From Acorus gramineus (lineage: Eukaryota; Streptophyta; Magnoliopsida; Acorales; Acoraceae): a stretch of 64,000 nucleotides of DNA. The translations under genes and the position numbers were made by a program. Location: positions 3,500,615-3,564,614 of the forward strand of contig CM060851.1 in assembly GCA_030737835.1 (NCBI GenBank), read 5' to 3'. This document shows, piece by piece, positions 1-12,140 of the stretch. Each line of letters opens with the position of its first letter. Position 1 is the first letter of the stretch. The notes beneath the pieces are model-generated. The model was not told the DNA's origin. It did not search any database and was given only the letters and a program-made list of their open reading frames with translations.

Positions 1-3000
1 CCTTTTCGTATGCATCACTGTGCCAGACGTACAATAGAACTTGACTGGGATAAAGAGTCAGATGGCCATGATTCAGAACTTTTAAAGCTTTCTGTCACTT
101 ACAACTCTAATGGAAGTTATTTCATTGAGGTATACTTATAATTTGGCACTCTCTTTACTGGACCTGATGGAAGTTATTGCTGCCTCCCGTTGCTCATTGT
201 TTGGTAGTTTCAACAAATTCCATTGAATCTCTCATAACAACTTATTTTTATATACCTAACATCATAATGATTTAGTCAAAACTAATTAACTACGTATGCA
301 GTTACCCTCAAAGACATCTGGTAAAGTGGTGTATCCTTTGAGACACCCGATGGTCTCTGGAGTTGAGTTTGGCCCATCAGTTGCCTAGCAATTTCGACAA
401 AACCTCTATTCATGTCTAGATAACATTCAATGAGACACAAACACGAGGACTTTTTTTATTTATAGTCACAGTTGAGATTTAGCAGAGAGCCAGACTTTTT
501 TATTATTTATAGTCGCAGTTGAGACATAGTAGAGCCAAGATGAGCATGGTACTGCTTAAGCCTTAGCTCATTTAACATTATAGTACTGATCAAGCAATTT
601 TTTATATTACATGATCCTGAGATGTTTTACAAGTTCCAATTATAGGTGTAGGTGATGCTGAGCATGGTACTGGTTGAGCTGTGGGCTCATTTATCATTAT
701 AGCAATGTTCAAGCGAGCTCATTAATTTTATGATTATGATCAAACTTTTAACAAGCTATTTGCATTCATTTTTTTATTCTAGACTATGGTACGAGTCATG
801 GTTATGTGTCATTTGATTGTAAATTATAATATGATATACAATATATAAAGAAATGAGGGCAAGTCATCTATGATAATCATTTACTTTTGGCTTACTTTCC
901 CATGCCCAGATTGCCATATCCAGAGCCTTTTACTTTTCAGAAATTTTTGGAACAAATCTGATTGATCATGAGGTAACCTGATAAAGACATTGATGAATCT
1001 ATCATGTTTTTTTTTTCTCATCAGAGTATACCTCAAACATTTGTTGTTCAGCAAAAAGAATGTGGAGTTATTATGTAGAGAGCTCAATAAATGTATATAC
1101 AGTGAGGGGTTCACACATCTCCATTGAGTAGACTGAGTACCTCTTTTCTTGAGAAAAGGTGGGGCACACTACCTGAATTTTATTGCCAGAAGGTGAACTG
1201 CAGAGAAAAAGAGGTAGGCAATGAGCCAAGCCTAGGGGGCTAATTTGGCAAGGGATTAAGGTTTTAAAGATAAGTTGTTCTAATTTTAGGAGATAAAAAG
1301 TCCATCAATTTTGTTCATATATACATTTGTTAAAATTGGTATAAAAAGAGGGGATAAATGCTATCCCAGCCTTTAGGTGGAACAAAATATCCCTATTTTC
1401 ATTTCAAAATTGTGACAACTGTCCGCAGTTTATCCTGATTATTTTTTATACCAAATGAGGATAAATTATCCTCCCACTCACTTATCCTCATAGTTACCCC
1501 CTATCCGACCATTTATTCCCTTGTCAAACTAGCCCAAAAGGGTACGGGGAAAGGAGACAAAAGATGTGACAAGAACTTGCCCAATAGAGCAACACACACA
1601 AACAGAAAGAAAAGTGGATGCCTTGGAAAAAAATTCTTGCATATAGCATTGTATTGGGAGTCTTTCGAGGGGGGGGGGGGGGGGGGGAGAGACTGGATAT
1701 GGTTCTAATTTTGACATTTGTTTTTCTCAAAGCAGTCTCTCTCAAGACTTAGAACCCAAAATTTTATCCTGGTCACCCGAACACTTTACTGTTGCCCCAA
1801 GCGATGGTTCTTTTTTAGCACCTTGTACTGCATAATTGATTGATTTGAAAATTATTATAGCTATGTTTTATCATCTTTCACATGCACTCAGAATGACATT
1901 AACAAATTCTCATCACTTTTTCTTTGTGCATTACCATCTTCAAATTTACTGTTACTATAGTCATCCCCTGACATTTTACATCTGATGGTTGGTTTCCTTT
2001 TACCAGATGAGTGACAATGAGTCACCAGGTATGGAAGTTGAAGTTACCGATCTAGAGAACCATAATTTCAGAGTCCATACTGATTGGTTGAGCACAGATG
2101 TTAGTTTGGCTGTATATATTAATGTGAGTTCTGTCTGAATACTTTTACAGTTTTACTTTTAAATTATCAGGTTGGAAGGCATACTACAGGCATTATTTTC
2201 CAACAATCGATCTTCAATTTTTTCTTCTTTGGACTAAATAGAAACATGGAATCAATTCTTATACTGATTTTGTCTCGGTGCTTGTCTCCTCTTTAATCGA
2301 GGAGTTGTTTGATTATTTCTGCCTCATACATAACATATTCATAAGTTCTTGTGCAAGTTCTAGATTAATTATTTAATTTGGTCAGTTTAAACAGTACCCA
2401 ATGAACAATTCATTCTCTGTCAATTCATCTAGTTCTCGGGTTACCATTATTTATATAAAAAAAAATTGGCATAGAATTGTCATTGACTGATTTCTTCCTT
2501 ACACGATTTTATAATCATTTGGTGTCCAAAATGGAGGAGTGTCATGTCATATATTGAAGTAATGAAGCGGTACGTTTATTGACATTTCTTGAAGAAAATT
2601 TTCCGGGACATAGAAGAAGAAGATGCTATTGAGTGGATTCCTCAAAGCTCTATCGGCTTTACAATGAATAATAATGAGAAATAACAAAGAGGGCTTGGGA
2701 TATTATATTAATACGGGCAAATTTAGGAGAACAAGGCTCCATTGAAGGTACGAGTGTTCGCATAGTTATTTGTCTCTGATTAAGATCCTAACCAAGATAA
2801 ATCAGAGTAAATGGACAAATGATAAGAATGTGATGTGAGAGCTCTGTAAGGAGAATGAAAAAACTGTGGATCATTCTTCTTTCCATGCAATTTCAGCGTT
2901 GCTATTTGGAATTAAACTAGAGACATTTTTTGGTCTCTATGTTTCCAAATTGTAGATCAAATGTGTAGGTGTTCAAATCAAAAGGAAAGAAGGAAAATGG

Positions 3001-4956
3001 AAGTAAACAAGCTAAATTCATTAAGATCATACACCACTCCATGTGTTGCTTGACTCACGTGAAATGAAGTGATCGTTGGAAGTAGGAGAGCATATTGGGA
3101 CAAACGTTGGCATGCATTATTTATCTTTTCAAGGATTGGTTAAAACATATTTTAGGGGTAAAAAATATGTCTTTTGTGGTGGGCGGAGAATGGATGTTGT
3201 TTATTATCTATTTGAATAAAGTTAGAAGTTTACCACCGGTTTTATTGAAAATGGGACAAATTCCAAGAGTTAAGAGTCAATGGAAGAGAATTCTATTGTT
3301 GTTTGTGTTATCATCACTAGGGGATTCACAAGTGATACAAAATTGAATAAAATTTGGCTTAATGATACATATTTGGACTAAGTAATTGTCATAATTTCTT
3401 TCTAACTTTTCTTTTGCTAGATACACTCTATAATTAGATCAATGTTTTATGGTTTTATGGATTCTTTGTTTCTCATTTTGTATATTATATTTATTTAATG
3501 TTATTTATGTATTGTTGTCTCCATTCCGTGTCTGTTTTGGCTTTTAAAATTTTCTGTTACCATGTCTTATATGTGTCCTGTCCATGCTGTATAGATTTGA
3601 TTTAGATCATATCAGTGATCAATAAGTTGACATTACATTTATATCCGCTTTGATTTTTTTTCCCCTTTTGGTCCCTATATTTTTAACTCTTTTTTTTTTT
3701 TTTTTGAAACTGAATGGTAGGCAGACTACCTTTAAATTCTATTCAATCAAAATTTTATTCAATTAAAGTTAAATTTTTAACTTTAATGTTAGTTTTTTAA
3801 CTTTGAAGAATGTGAGCAGCATCTGTTTCCTTTACGTAGGCCAGGAACTGATTCTGAGTTTCTGCTTATGTTTTGTGAAGTTGAATGAGTATAAAAAGTT
3901 ATTGGTGAAGATATGAAAACAATTACTCTAAAAATTGTAACTTTAAAAATAATCTTTTAATTTCCATTTCATGTTTTAATCATCGCAAGTATAAAATTCT
4001 TTAGGTTTGGACCCATTGTTCAATGGTTGACAACATAATTTGCAACCATGAAATTTGGGTTTAAATCCCACCGATTACCTCTAATAAAAAAGTATAAAAT
4101 TCTTTTATATTCATTGGATAATATGGGCATATAAAACGTGAAATACTTATCACTATTTATAAAAAGGGTTCAAAAAAAGAAAGTAAAGAGCGATGATAAG
4201 ACATATCATTTTTGGTGTTCAAAAAAGATAATAGCATATGAAGCACTTCATTTTTGGATTTATGCACTCTCTGACAGACTCACACTCAAACCACTTGTTT
4301 TTATGTTGTTTTGTTCCACTCGTTACATTTTCAGGATCATGATACGCATATACATGTCTGGCATGGGAAGCACCATCACCATTTCAAACAGATGGTGAGG
4401 CTAGAGCAGTTCAGTGAAGATGCGTCCCAGCATAAATCAAGCTTTGAAGCGATGTCTCATCCACGAGGAACCGTGGTTGCCCCTATGGCCGGTCTAGTCG
4501 TTAAGGTCTTGGTGGAGAATGGTTCAAAGGTGGAGGATGGCCAGCCTATCCTTGTCCTGGAAGCAATGAAGATGGAGGTCAGCATGAAGTTTTTTTTTTT
4601 CCCTCCTTTTTCTTTTGGCCAATGCAGTCTGATTGAATTTATATTGCAAAATCTCATGTCCAGCATGTTGTCAAAGCACCATTTAGCGGGTACGTGCATG
4701 GGCTTCAAATCGCAGCTGGCCAGCAGGTTTTTGACTCCAATGTTCTTTTCCGTGTTCAGGTATACACTCTCTCCCCCCTCTCATGCACACGCACACAGAA
4801 AGTGAGAGACCTAAATGTGGAAGAAAAAATTGATATTCCTTGTTCACCTCTGGTGGTCTATTATTCAATTCCTTTTACCATATAAAAATATGTTCCGAGA
4901 AAAGTCTTGCAAAGGATCCTGAATATACTTCAAATCTTTTTTACTAGGATGGATGA
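1..4956 (+). CDS. MCCA: Methylcrotonoyl-CoA carboxylase subunit alpha, 3' exons (partial)
   Basis: Biotin-carrying alpha subunit of mitochondrial methylcrotonoyl-CoA carboxylase, which carboxylates 3-methylcrotonyl-CoA in leucine breakdown. The gene enters from the left, so only the C-terminal part is visible. Exons by frame and GT-AG signals are 1-129, 2007-2123, 4335-4577, 4664-4759 and probably 4948-4956. All junctions keep phase 0. The third exon holds the biotinyl domain: a VAPMAG turn, then EAMKME, whose lysine (codon in 4561-4577) is the biotin attachment site. The fourth exon gives the second half of the lipoyl-like fold (HVVKAP...GQQV...LFRVQ). The last coding exon would add only Asp-Gly before TGA. 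The known plant protein ends similarly just after LFR-I-K, which supports this, but that exon is inferred. The biotin carboxylase domain lies outside the window. The 1.9-kb and 2.2-kb introns contain MITE and other repeat debris. Confidence 0.9.
1237..1535. mobile_element. MITE-like inverted-repeat element in an MCCA intron
   Basis: The left end GGGCTAATTTGGCAAGGGAT reads, in inverted form, almost the same as the right end (inverse GGGCTAGTTTGACAAGGGAA), about 20 bp with two or three differences. It is about 300 bp, AT-rich and non-coding, as expected for a non-autonomous TIR element. I saw no clear target-site duplication, so the superfamily is open. Confidence 0.55.
2124..4334 (+). other. 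MCCA intron with unclassified repeat debris
   Basis: A 2.2-kb intron between two MCCA exons. The middle (about 2530-3360) is less AT-rich than the rest and has short open frames (for example 3095-3346), but none shows a protein family that I recognise. A T-tract lies near 3690-3705. It probably contains old transposon fragments. Confidence 0.4.
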
Positions 4957-5431
4957 AACAGGTGAATATGGAAGTCTCAGAATGGTAGAGATCAACAATC
5001 CATTGTTACTTTGGGGGATGAAATGATTTGAATGCAATTTATGGACCAAATGCTGGTCTAGTGGTTCTTTGCAGATAAGAGGACTTCTTAATTTCCCTCA
5101 GGATTGCGGGGGAGTCTGTACATGTATATGGATTGTGTATTATCAGAGGACAAATTGTTTTTTCATATTTATATTTATATCAAATGAATGTGCATCAATC
5201 CCTCAAATCAATAATAAGAAATTATTTTGTTCCTGTCACTGTATAAATTATCTTTGGATCGACAGTCAACGCTGGTTGAGGACTGCATGAAATGCAACAA
5301 TATCTATTTTTGTTTTTAAATAAACTTATCCAATTAGAGTGTCTAAATGCTTAGATTATTATTCTAAATATTGCATGATCTTGCAATCGGAATCCCATCT
5401 TTCAAAGTTTGATAGTTATTTACATATGAAT
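4957..5431. other. MCCA 3' UTR and short intergenic region
   Basis: AT-rich sequence between the inferred MCCA stop and the LINE tail. It probably holds the MCCA 3' UTR and polyadenylation site. No coding signal is seen. Confidence 0.4.
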
Positions 5432-8400
5432 TTTTGTATTTATATATGTTTTCTTTTTTGGACCAAAGATAGACATTCTACCATGAATTCATTAATGAAA
5501 ATGTCACCGTACAGGTCCGAACAAAAGAGTAAAACAAAGTACAGATAGATACGAATAAAGAGAGCAACATAGAGGGGGAGGGAGGGGATGGGAATAGAGG
5601 GTTCGATCGACGTGCGCAATGCCCGTGAGTCCACACCCCACTCCTTGAAGTGTGCACCCCGTCGACTGACACTTGACTCAACTCAGTTGTTGCCCCGCCT
5701 CCCACATGTCTTCCACTGTCGTGAATGAAGAGTCCAGACCTGTGTTACTTGTGAGTTGTTCCCAAAGGTTTTGAGAAAAACCACAGAGGCAAAGGAGATG
5801 AGCTGTGGTTTCATGCTCTGAATTGCAAAGCACGCATGCCTCTGACTCCTTTGAATGCCATTGAGCGTGATACGCCTTGATAAGTACGCATTCCTGGAGA
5901 ACAAGCCACATAAAAACCTTTACCTTCAATAGGACCTTGAGTTTCCATAGCATCGTTTATCTTCCCTTGAATTACTGAAATTGGAGGGAAAGAGCAAGAC
6001 CACCAATCACATGCACCTTGAACTTAAAAGCCCTAGTCCGGATCAGGAGCCCATACCCGTTGGTTCTTGGACCCAGCCTGAAGAGTGAATGTATTAGCCT
6101 GAATTGCATGACCTGAAGCTCGGTAAGCTCGTTTGCCATGAATGTTCTTGCTCTAAGCACCTCCCAAAGCCTCGTAGCTGGGGACCAGAAGCTAAACGCA
6201 TACCCCTCTTTTCGGACAGCGGCCTGGAAAGCTGGAGGGAAGCTAACCCGAAGCGTGGACGCTTTGCACCAGACGTCCTCCCAGAATCACATGGATGAGC
6301 CATCTCCCACCTTTTATGCCACAGAGTCCCTGAACGCAGCTGCTAGTCCAAACAAACCCTTTGTAATTTGGCTCGTACGTCGTGAAGGGCGCAGGAGGCG
6401 CTTGCGTCCATGGGTGTGACACCCATATCGCTTTGCGAGGAGCTTTCATCCTATCGCCATAGCCATTTGAAAAGAAGAGCCTTATTTAGTGTTTCGAAGT
6501 TAAGGATGCCCAACCCTCCAAGTCTTCTTCTTTGGCACACCAAAGACCAATTCACGAGATATGGTCATCGAATCAGTGTGTCGGTTCCATTCCACAAAAA
6601 CCTCTGACGAATGACATCAATCATCTGCCCTACGTCCTTCAGGGGAGCTTGAATATGGAGAGGAAGAACATCGCTAAGCTTGTCATATCTACTTGAAGTA
6701 GTGTCACACGTCCCCGTAGCTCAAGTGCTTCCGCTTCCACCTAGACAATCGTTTGTTCATGCGCTCCACTAGGATCAACCAATCATCTTTCCTCATGCGG
6801 TCCTTGACAAGAGGGAGACCGAGGTGTTTGCATGGGAGGGCTCCAATTGAACAGTCAATCAGGCTAGCCAACTGGTTGACCATTTGTCCCTCCACGTTTA
6901 AGGGAAGGACACTTTTGGTGAAGTTTATCTGGAATTATCCTTTCAAAATGCTTGAGAATAAATTGAAAACCCTGAAAGGTGTCGACCTCCACATCATCGA
7001 ATAAAATGGTATCATCTGCATATTGTAGGATAGAGAAACGAGACCCTCCTTACAAGCTCGGTGCACATTGAATCTATCCATCCCTTGAGGCTACTTTGCA
7101 TATCTTACACAGGACATTGGCCACCACGAGGAACAAGAACGGGGACAGGGGGTCACCTTGTCACACCCTACGGTTGATAGGAAAGTAACCACGCATATTT
7201 CCGTTCACCACCACAGTGCATGAGTTGTGGATATGTACTGGGTGGAGCATATGGATCCAGTTGTTGCTAAAGCCATGTAGATCGAGGACGTGTAACAAAA
7301 AGCCCCAATCAACGATGTTGTAGGCCTTGACAAAGTCCAGTTTAAGCGCTATTCCACTCTGTTTGTCCTTGTGGATTGTGTAACACATCGACCAACTCCT
7401 AACTCACTAGAACGCTATCTTGAAGAGCATGTTCGAGAATGAAGCCGCCTGCTCCAACTCAAAGAGCTCATTGCTCGCAGCCCCCACCCGGTTGGCCATC
7501 ACCTTTGAGATGATCATATAGCATGTGATTACAAGGCAAATCGGCTTGTAATCTCCAATAGATGTTGGCATGTTGTGCCTTCCTTTTTCAGGATCAAAAC
7601 GAACATAGAGGAGTTGATCCACCCAATGTTACCCCTATTCAGAAAAAAAATCAGAGAGCGTATAAATGATATCGGTACGCACTAAATGCCAAAATGTATG
7701 GTAAAACCTCATGCCAAACTCATCAAGACCGGGAGCCTTATCCTTGTCCATGCCCCGGATCGCTCGGAGGATCTCCTCCTTTGAAACGGGAGACTCGAGG
7801 TTCGACCGTGCCTCCGGGGGGAGTTGGTGCAGCGTGGAGTCCTCCCAACTTGGCTTCCACCCTCTACGGTGCCCAAATGCCGCCTTAAAGTGCGAAACGA
7901 TCTGCTCATTCAGGCCATTGGATTCCTCCACACGGACCACCTCGAAGTCTAGTGCACAAATGTGGTTCTGCCTTCTCCTTACTACTGCCCCTTTGTGGAA
8001 GGATTTAGAATTCCTTCTCCGGGGAGGGAAGTTCCTTGTTGTCTCCAAGCTGCAGCCACAGTTCTTTGGAGCGTTGCCTCCATTCCATCTCCTCGAGTTG
8101 GTATATCGCTATTAGCATCTCCTTCGCCTCCCTGACGCTCCTGCCTTGCAGTATCAGCAAAAGGACCGGTTTCCTTCTCCAAGTCCCATCTATCGATCAC
8201 CGTAGGGCAAGAGGATTTGTTTGTCCGCCTGGCCTCCCAAGCCTCTTTCCCTCACTCTTTCAACCTTTGCTTCAGTCTTCATTGCTTGAAGGCCATCTTG
8301 CGCACGCCCAGAAGTACCCCAGCGCCCTCGGACTAGGATTCTCGCACTACCTCCTCAAAGCCTCGGCAATTTGTTCACCAAGCATGAAATTTGAATTGCT

Positions 8401-8595
8401 TGGGGCGGTGTCCCAGATCCCTTCCTAACAAGAGGAGGGGGGGAGTGATCATAGATAGCACGGGATAGGGGAAGGACTTTCGAGCTTGAGAATGCATCAT
8501 CCCATTCTGCGTCAATGAGCACACGATCCAGACGAGCGAGAGAAGGGACCTCCCTCATGTTGCTCCAAGTAAAAGTAGTGTTCGGGACTAGTATT
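5432..8595 (-). mobile_element. LINE (non-LTR) retrotransposon, 5'-truncated and decayed
   Basis: Read on the minus strand, fragments of one plant L1-like ORF2 follow in the expected order. They are the endonuclease C-terminus (8595 down to about 8420: FTWSN...SLARLDRVL then an SDH-like YDHSPPP), the pre-RT linker (7635-8048, KEEILRAI...KAPGLD), the RT palm (7161-7388, LKLDFVKAYNIVDW), the PLSPFLF segment near 7110-7150, and YADD with intact catalytic aspartates at 7011-7022. The connection domain (6704-6895, KHLGLPL...LSRWK) and the C-terminal zinc-binding zf-RVT module (5678-5953, CVLC...H...C) come last. Frames shift between blocks, so it is dead. The 3' end is an A-rich tail (T-rich on the plus strand, 5432-5460) next to an ATTAATGAATTC-like LINE terminus. 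The endonuclease N-terminus and ORF1 are missing, typical of 5' truncation on insertion. I could not define a target duplication. Confidence 0.9.
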
Positions 8596-9055
8596 ATAGA
8601 TATTATCTGTGTTCAATTGTGGATTCTCCTACCAATAACCAATTGCTTTGAAAATTATGTGCATATTTCGCTGTTACGTGTATTTATTACAAATTTACAG
8701 TATACAAATTTTATGCACATGTATACATTAGCATTATTGCGGATTCATAGATTAAATTTGGAAAAATTATACATCTCGATTCCTTTGATAGAGATCGTAT
8801 GCATTTCCACGAGGATTTCTTATTTAGTGTATGACCTCTAACAAAATACATATGACCTAAAGCCCATAGATTTGAGTTTTCAATAAATCACACTGATATA
8901 TTGGGGATGTGTACCCAATTTTCAGTATTTAATTTGAATTCAAATTTTGATAGCTCAGATGTCGAATCGGATTTAAACACTTCACTTTTAGTTTTTTTTT
9001 TTAGTTAGTGGTAAAAGTTAAAAATGATTTTTTTTCAAATTATGGATCCTTTTGT
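8596..9055. other. AT-rich intergenic, no gene seen
   Basis: Sequence between the LINE truncation point and the next MITE. Nothing recognisable. Confidence 0.4.
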
Positions 9056-9485
9056 TAGGGCTGGTAAACGAACCAAGCTGTTTAGGCTCAGCTCGGTATG
9101 AGCTCGTTTGGGCTCGTTCAATTAAACAAATACGCAAACTTGAACAATTTTTAAAGCTTGGTTATGCTCGGCGTCTGGATCGAGCTTCATTTTGTGTTCA
9201 AACTCGACTCATTTATGTTATAAAAACTTATTTGAAGTTTGACTCAACTTCTTTGTAAAATCAAAATATTAAATCAATTTAAAGTTATTCTCGTTTAGGC
9301 TAATTAACATGACTCATTTATGCTAAAATTTTATTTTCAACCCCTAAAAACCTTAAAATGAAGAAAAACACTAGGCTTGTTTAGGCTCGTGAGCTCGGCT
9401 CGACTCAGCTCGGTTCAGTTCGTTTATAAATGAACAAAGCTTGAACATATCAAAGCTCGGCTCTTGACTTAGTTTACCACCCCTA
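9056..9485. mobile_element. hAT-type MITE rich in CTCGGCTCG motifs
   Basis: Starts TAGGGCTGGTAAACGA and ends TTTACCACCCCTA, which are inverted copies of each other. The interior is built from GCTCG/CGAGC words. It is the same family as the element at 19373-19774. The flanking 8 bp (CCTTTTGT and GCTCTGGT) match only 5 of 8, so the target duplication has decayed and this copy is older. Confidence 0.75.
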
Positions 9486-10696
9486 GCTCTGGTCCAAAAA
9501 AAAGTGGTCATTGCTTAAGAGAGTATTATAGCTCTCATACAACCAGGAAACATGGGATCAGGTGCGTACAAAAATTTTTGATACCAAGTTTTGTTTTCAA
9601 TCAGACCAATTAATCACAAAAGCTCTTCAATGGGTGGATCCATTAAACTTGATCCATCCACAATTTCTTTTTAAGGCTTTTTTGAATTCTGTGCAAATGG
9701 AGTGGGTTTTCATTTGTACCCTGTCAAATACAATATCTCGTTTGGTTAAAATAATTAAATGTAACAAATAAAATCCCAGGGTCTCATTTGCCTCATTAAA
9801 TGGGACAATCAAAATTCCAACCAACTCCGTGTATTGTTATTTGTAAGAACTTTTTATTTTCTCGCCTCTCAAGTTTATGTGAAGTAATTTTACATTTTTA
9901 TCCTTTAACAAATTTATTAAAGTTCCATATTATCCAAAACAAATATTTCTTCTCCTAATCTTATCTTAATAATTAAAATAGATAATTACATTTTAGAGAT
10001 TTATATAACTTATAGTAATATAATTATGTGAATTATAAATTTATGTGGCATAAAAAAATATAAATGTTATTATATTTAAATATACCAAGAAATCTTAACT
10101 AACTATCATAGATATTATCAAACAAAATTACTATTTATAAAATATAAAAAACCTTGAAGGATTATTTATTAGTTGAAATCAGATTTATTTTTGTTTATAT
10201 TCTATTATATTAGAACCATTTTTTTAAAATCACATCGACTTATATATAGATTAAAAAAAAACTAATATATGCATTTTTTAAATATTTTTTATATATAATA
10301 TATTGTTCATATATTTTTTCGGTTTTAAGAAAATAACATGTTTGATAAGCATTTGAAAAAAAACATTTTATCTATTTATAATATTATTATATTTTTAAGG
10401 TAATAAATTGACACATATACAAACAGTTTCACATATGTGAGACAAACAGCTACTAACAAGAACATGTGTGTAAATGATAACACAACATGAAAATAAACAA
10501 ACATGTAGAAACAGTGTACAAAATTTCCGTGCGTGCAATGTAAAATTTGCATATGCAGAAAAATACGTACAAATAATCACTGTATCCAAACATTAACCAT
10601 TTAATTTTAAAGCGTTTGCCTTCCATTTGCTCAATACACACACACACAGCTCAATACCCACACACACCCACACGGCTCTAAAAATTTTCATAGATA
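9486..10696. other. AT-rich intergenic, no gene seen
   Basis: Very AT-rich with many short A and T runs. A CACACA-rich patch lies near 10636-10670. No coding or repeat family recognised. Confidence 0.4.
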
Positions 10697-10705
10697 TTAT
10701 TATAA

Positions 10706-12131
10706 CAATAATGATTTTTAGGCCCCAATTGGTAAACCCCATCTCAAGCCCCATGAGGTGGCAAGATTGAATTACCCACTTTACCCTTCCTATCTAAATG
10801 GAGAAGTTTTTTCCATAACCAATTCCTTAAATCTCTAGGTGATTATGATTTAGGATATTCTCTCTCTTTTTAAAGTAATTAATTCAATTGAATACCAAAA
10901 AAAATAAGATTTACATTTTTTTATTCAGATTGATATGTGAAAAAAATATCGAATTCAGTTTTGGTGGGGATTGGAGGAGAAGATTATAATTACTCTAGTA
11001 ATTTTTTTTATTTGCGATCTGATTGTGGTGCAAACAATGATGATCCATTCAGGTTAAGCTTTTCAATCTGAATAAAACATATTGTTCTGATTTTACATTC
11101 ATCTTTGAATTATCAATACATTTTTTAGATCGAATTTAATTTAAATTCAGATACATTGCCACTGTATCTGAATTTTTAGCCTTGCATAATATTATTCAGT
11201 ACGATTTTTGAGATACATTGTTATCTAATGTAAAGTTGTTAATTCAGATTTCAGATACATGAGTATCTTAATTATTTATCCACCCCAATTTGTTGTTTGT
11301 TATTTTTTTTTTGGTGGATTTGATTAATGTGTATCTGAATAATATTTAATTATTTTTTGACATCTATATTTAAAGACTTTTATTAATCATCTATACAATG
11401 TCTCATTAGTATATAAACCATAATTGTTTCATTTTTAAACCTATTCAGATTTCAGATACACTTGTATCTAATGTAAAGTTGTTATTTCAGATTTCAGATA
11501 CACGTGTATCTGAATTATTTATCCAGCTCAATTTGTTGTTTGTTATTTTTCTTTTTAATGGATTTGATTAATGTGTATCTGAATAATATTTAATTGTTTT
11601 GTCATGTATATTTAAATATTTTTATTAATCATCTAAGCAATGCTTCATTAACAGGTAGAATATAATTGTTTCATATGAATATACTAATCTGTATCTGAAA
11701 GTCTAATATATTCATTTGTAGCTGTATCTGAAAAAAATGGAGGTAGAGGTCGAAGGAGATGGAGGTCGGAGGAGTACTCGAAAGGTAGCCGATCCACCTC
11801 TCATATGATAGAGGGCGACGAGAGCAATCCAAAGGTAGTGATGCCGATCGCCGAAGATGAGAACGCCGGCCGGAATGAATTTTTGAAGTAGTGGATGCCT
11901 TATGAGGGTAAAAAAGAAATTTTTTCAAAGAAGGAGTGCTAGAGGCGGTTATTCAATCCCAATTAATGAGGGATTGTTTTTTATAATAAAAAATTCAAAT
12001 ATAAAGGAAGGGTAGTATTGTCTCTGCACTTTTTACCTTTAAAAAAAGTCAAACAGGAAACCAATAAATTAATGACACCTATTGGGGCTTATCAATGGGG
12101 CTCAAATTTTGGGGTCCATGTAGCAAGACCC
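10706..12131. mobile_element. Non-autonomous Mutator-like (MULE) element with 9-bp target duplication
   Basis: The termini carry imperfect inverted repeats of about 60 bp. The left end has GGCCCCAATTGGTAAACCCC...AAGCCCCATGAGG. The inverted right end has GGACCCCAAAATTTGAGCCC...AAGCCCCAATAGG. The element is flanked by the identical 9-bp word TTATTATAA at 10697-10705 and 12132-12140, the duplication length of the Mutator superfamily. It is about 1.4 kb with no transposase. The interior has a 243-bp tandem repeat and a GC-richer patch (11740-11885) in an otherwise AT-rich element, possibly captured DNA. Its left TIR aligns with that of the element at 61060-63385, so both belong to one family. Confidence 0.75.
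11220..11695. repeat. Two-copy 243-bp tandem repeat inside the MULE
   Basis: A unit that begins near ATGTAAAGTTGTTA (11229 and again 11472) and contains CAGATTTCAGATACA and GATTTGATTAATGTGTATCTG is repeated with modest divergence. The word GTATCTGAAT recurs through the element. Confidence 0.7.
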
Positions 12132-12140
12132 TTATTATAA

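Noticed and set aside
1668-1687. Long G run (also 35185-35201 and 53695-53709)
   Set aside because: Simple homopolymers whose length is unreliable in assemblies. No functional claim is supported.
7711-8428. Open frames on the plus strand over the LINE
   Set aside because: These are complements of the reverse-transcriptase ORF, which has clear family motifs on the minus strand.
11671-11928. Minus-strand 85-codon frame at the end of the first MULE
   Set aside because: No recognisable domain. It coincides with the GC-richer patch, so it is noted only as possible captured DNA.
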